DNA from: an uncultured Spirochaetales bacterium
GTDB lineage: Bacteria; Spirochaetota; Spirochaetia; Sphaerochaetales; Sphaerochaetaceae
Direction of reading: 5' to 3'
NCBI GenBank assembly: GCA_949285145.1
Contig: CASDXQ010000019.1
Coordinates: 1-48,219, forward strand
DNA: 48,219 bases
The position numbers and the translations under genes are program-made. Of the stretch, positions 48,154 to 48,219 are shown piece after piece (position 1 is the stretch's first letter; every line of letters begins with the position of its first letter). The notes under the pieces were generated by a model. That model searched no databases, was not told the origin of the DNA, and saw only the letters and a program-made list of their open reading frames with translations.

Positions 48154-48219
48154 TAGCTAGTCGGAAGAAGGGAAATAATCTGTAGCTGAGGCAGCAGACT
48201 GCCACCTTTTACCAGCTAT

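Noticed and set aside
1-48219. CRISPR array, prophage or rRNA operon
   Set aside because: No regularly spaced direct repeats, no phage structural genes and no rRNA-like sequence were seen.

Overview
The window reads as a chromosomal segment of a host- or gut-associated spirochaete (Spirochaetota, perhaps near Sphaerochaetaceae or Treponemataceae). This is inferred from the gene order dacA-ybbR-acpS-truA-UDG-priA-def-fmt, the spirochaete-like EF-P and the general protein character. No 16S gene is present, so the assignment is tentative. Coding is dense, with many 1-14 bp overlaps.

Region 1 (1-14.9 kb, + strand). The end of a TnpB-type insertion element stops about 25 bp before glpK. A long housekeeping run follows: glpK, dacA (c-di-AMP synthase), ybbR, acpS, truA, a UDG-like protein, priA, def, fmt, a PlpD-type patatin/outer-membrane protein, a two-subunit class I fumarase and an FKBP lipoprotein. 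A minus-strand HAD phosphatase and an HdeD-like membrane protein close the region.

Region 2 (14.95-22.8 kb). A complete histidine operon hisGDCBHAF-hisIE, with a pentapeptide-repeat gene at its end. It is preceded by a textbook attenuator: a 17-residue leader peptide with three consecutive His codons, an antiterminator helix and a terminator hairpin.

Region 3 (22.8-34.2 kb). radC, a MerR regulator, a sugar-type ABC importer (binding protein and two permeases, no ATPase) with a TIM-barrel enzyme, a sugar nucleotidyltransferase, an FMN reductase, a radical SAM protein divergent from a flavodoxin, a TetR-methyltransferase pair, and the EF-P lysine ligase epmA.

Region 4 (34.2-48.2 kb) is scarred. 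The efp gene has lost the segment holding its modified lysine and is frameshifted. purD is reduced to 63 codons, purN has no start codon and runs into an IMP cyclohydrolase, and three TnpB/TnpA elements show deletions or frameshifts. Between the scars lie a tRNA-Ile2, an alkylation-repair cassette (alkA, ABM, ogt, methyltransferase) opposite an AraC regulator, a DUF4258/YgiT-finger pair resembling toxin-antitoxin, a YczE-like membrane protein, AlkD, a LUD protein and an initiator tRNA-fMet.

Two window-wide signals stand out. At least eight genes appear to start leaderless, with a -10 box 5-8 bases before ATG and no ribosome binding site. Deletion scars cluster in the last 14 kb; they could be real genome decay or assembly error.
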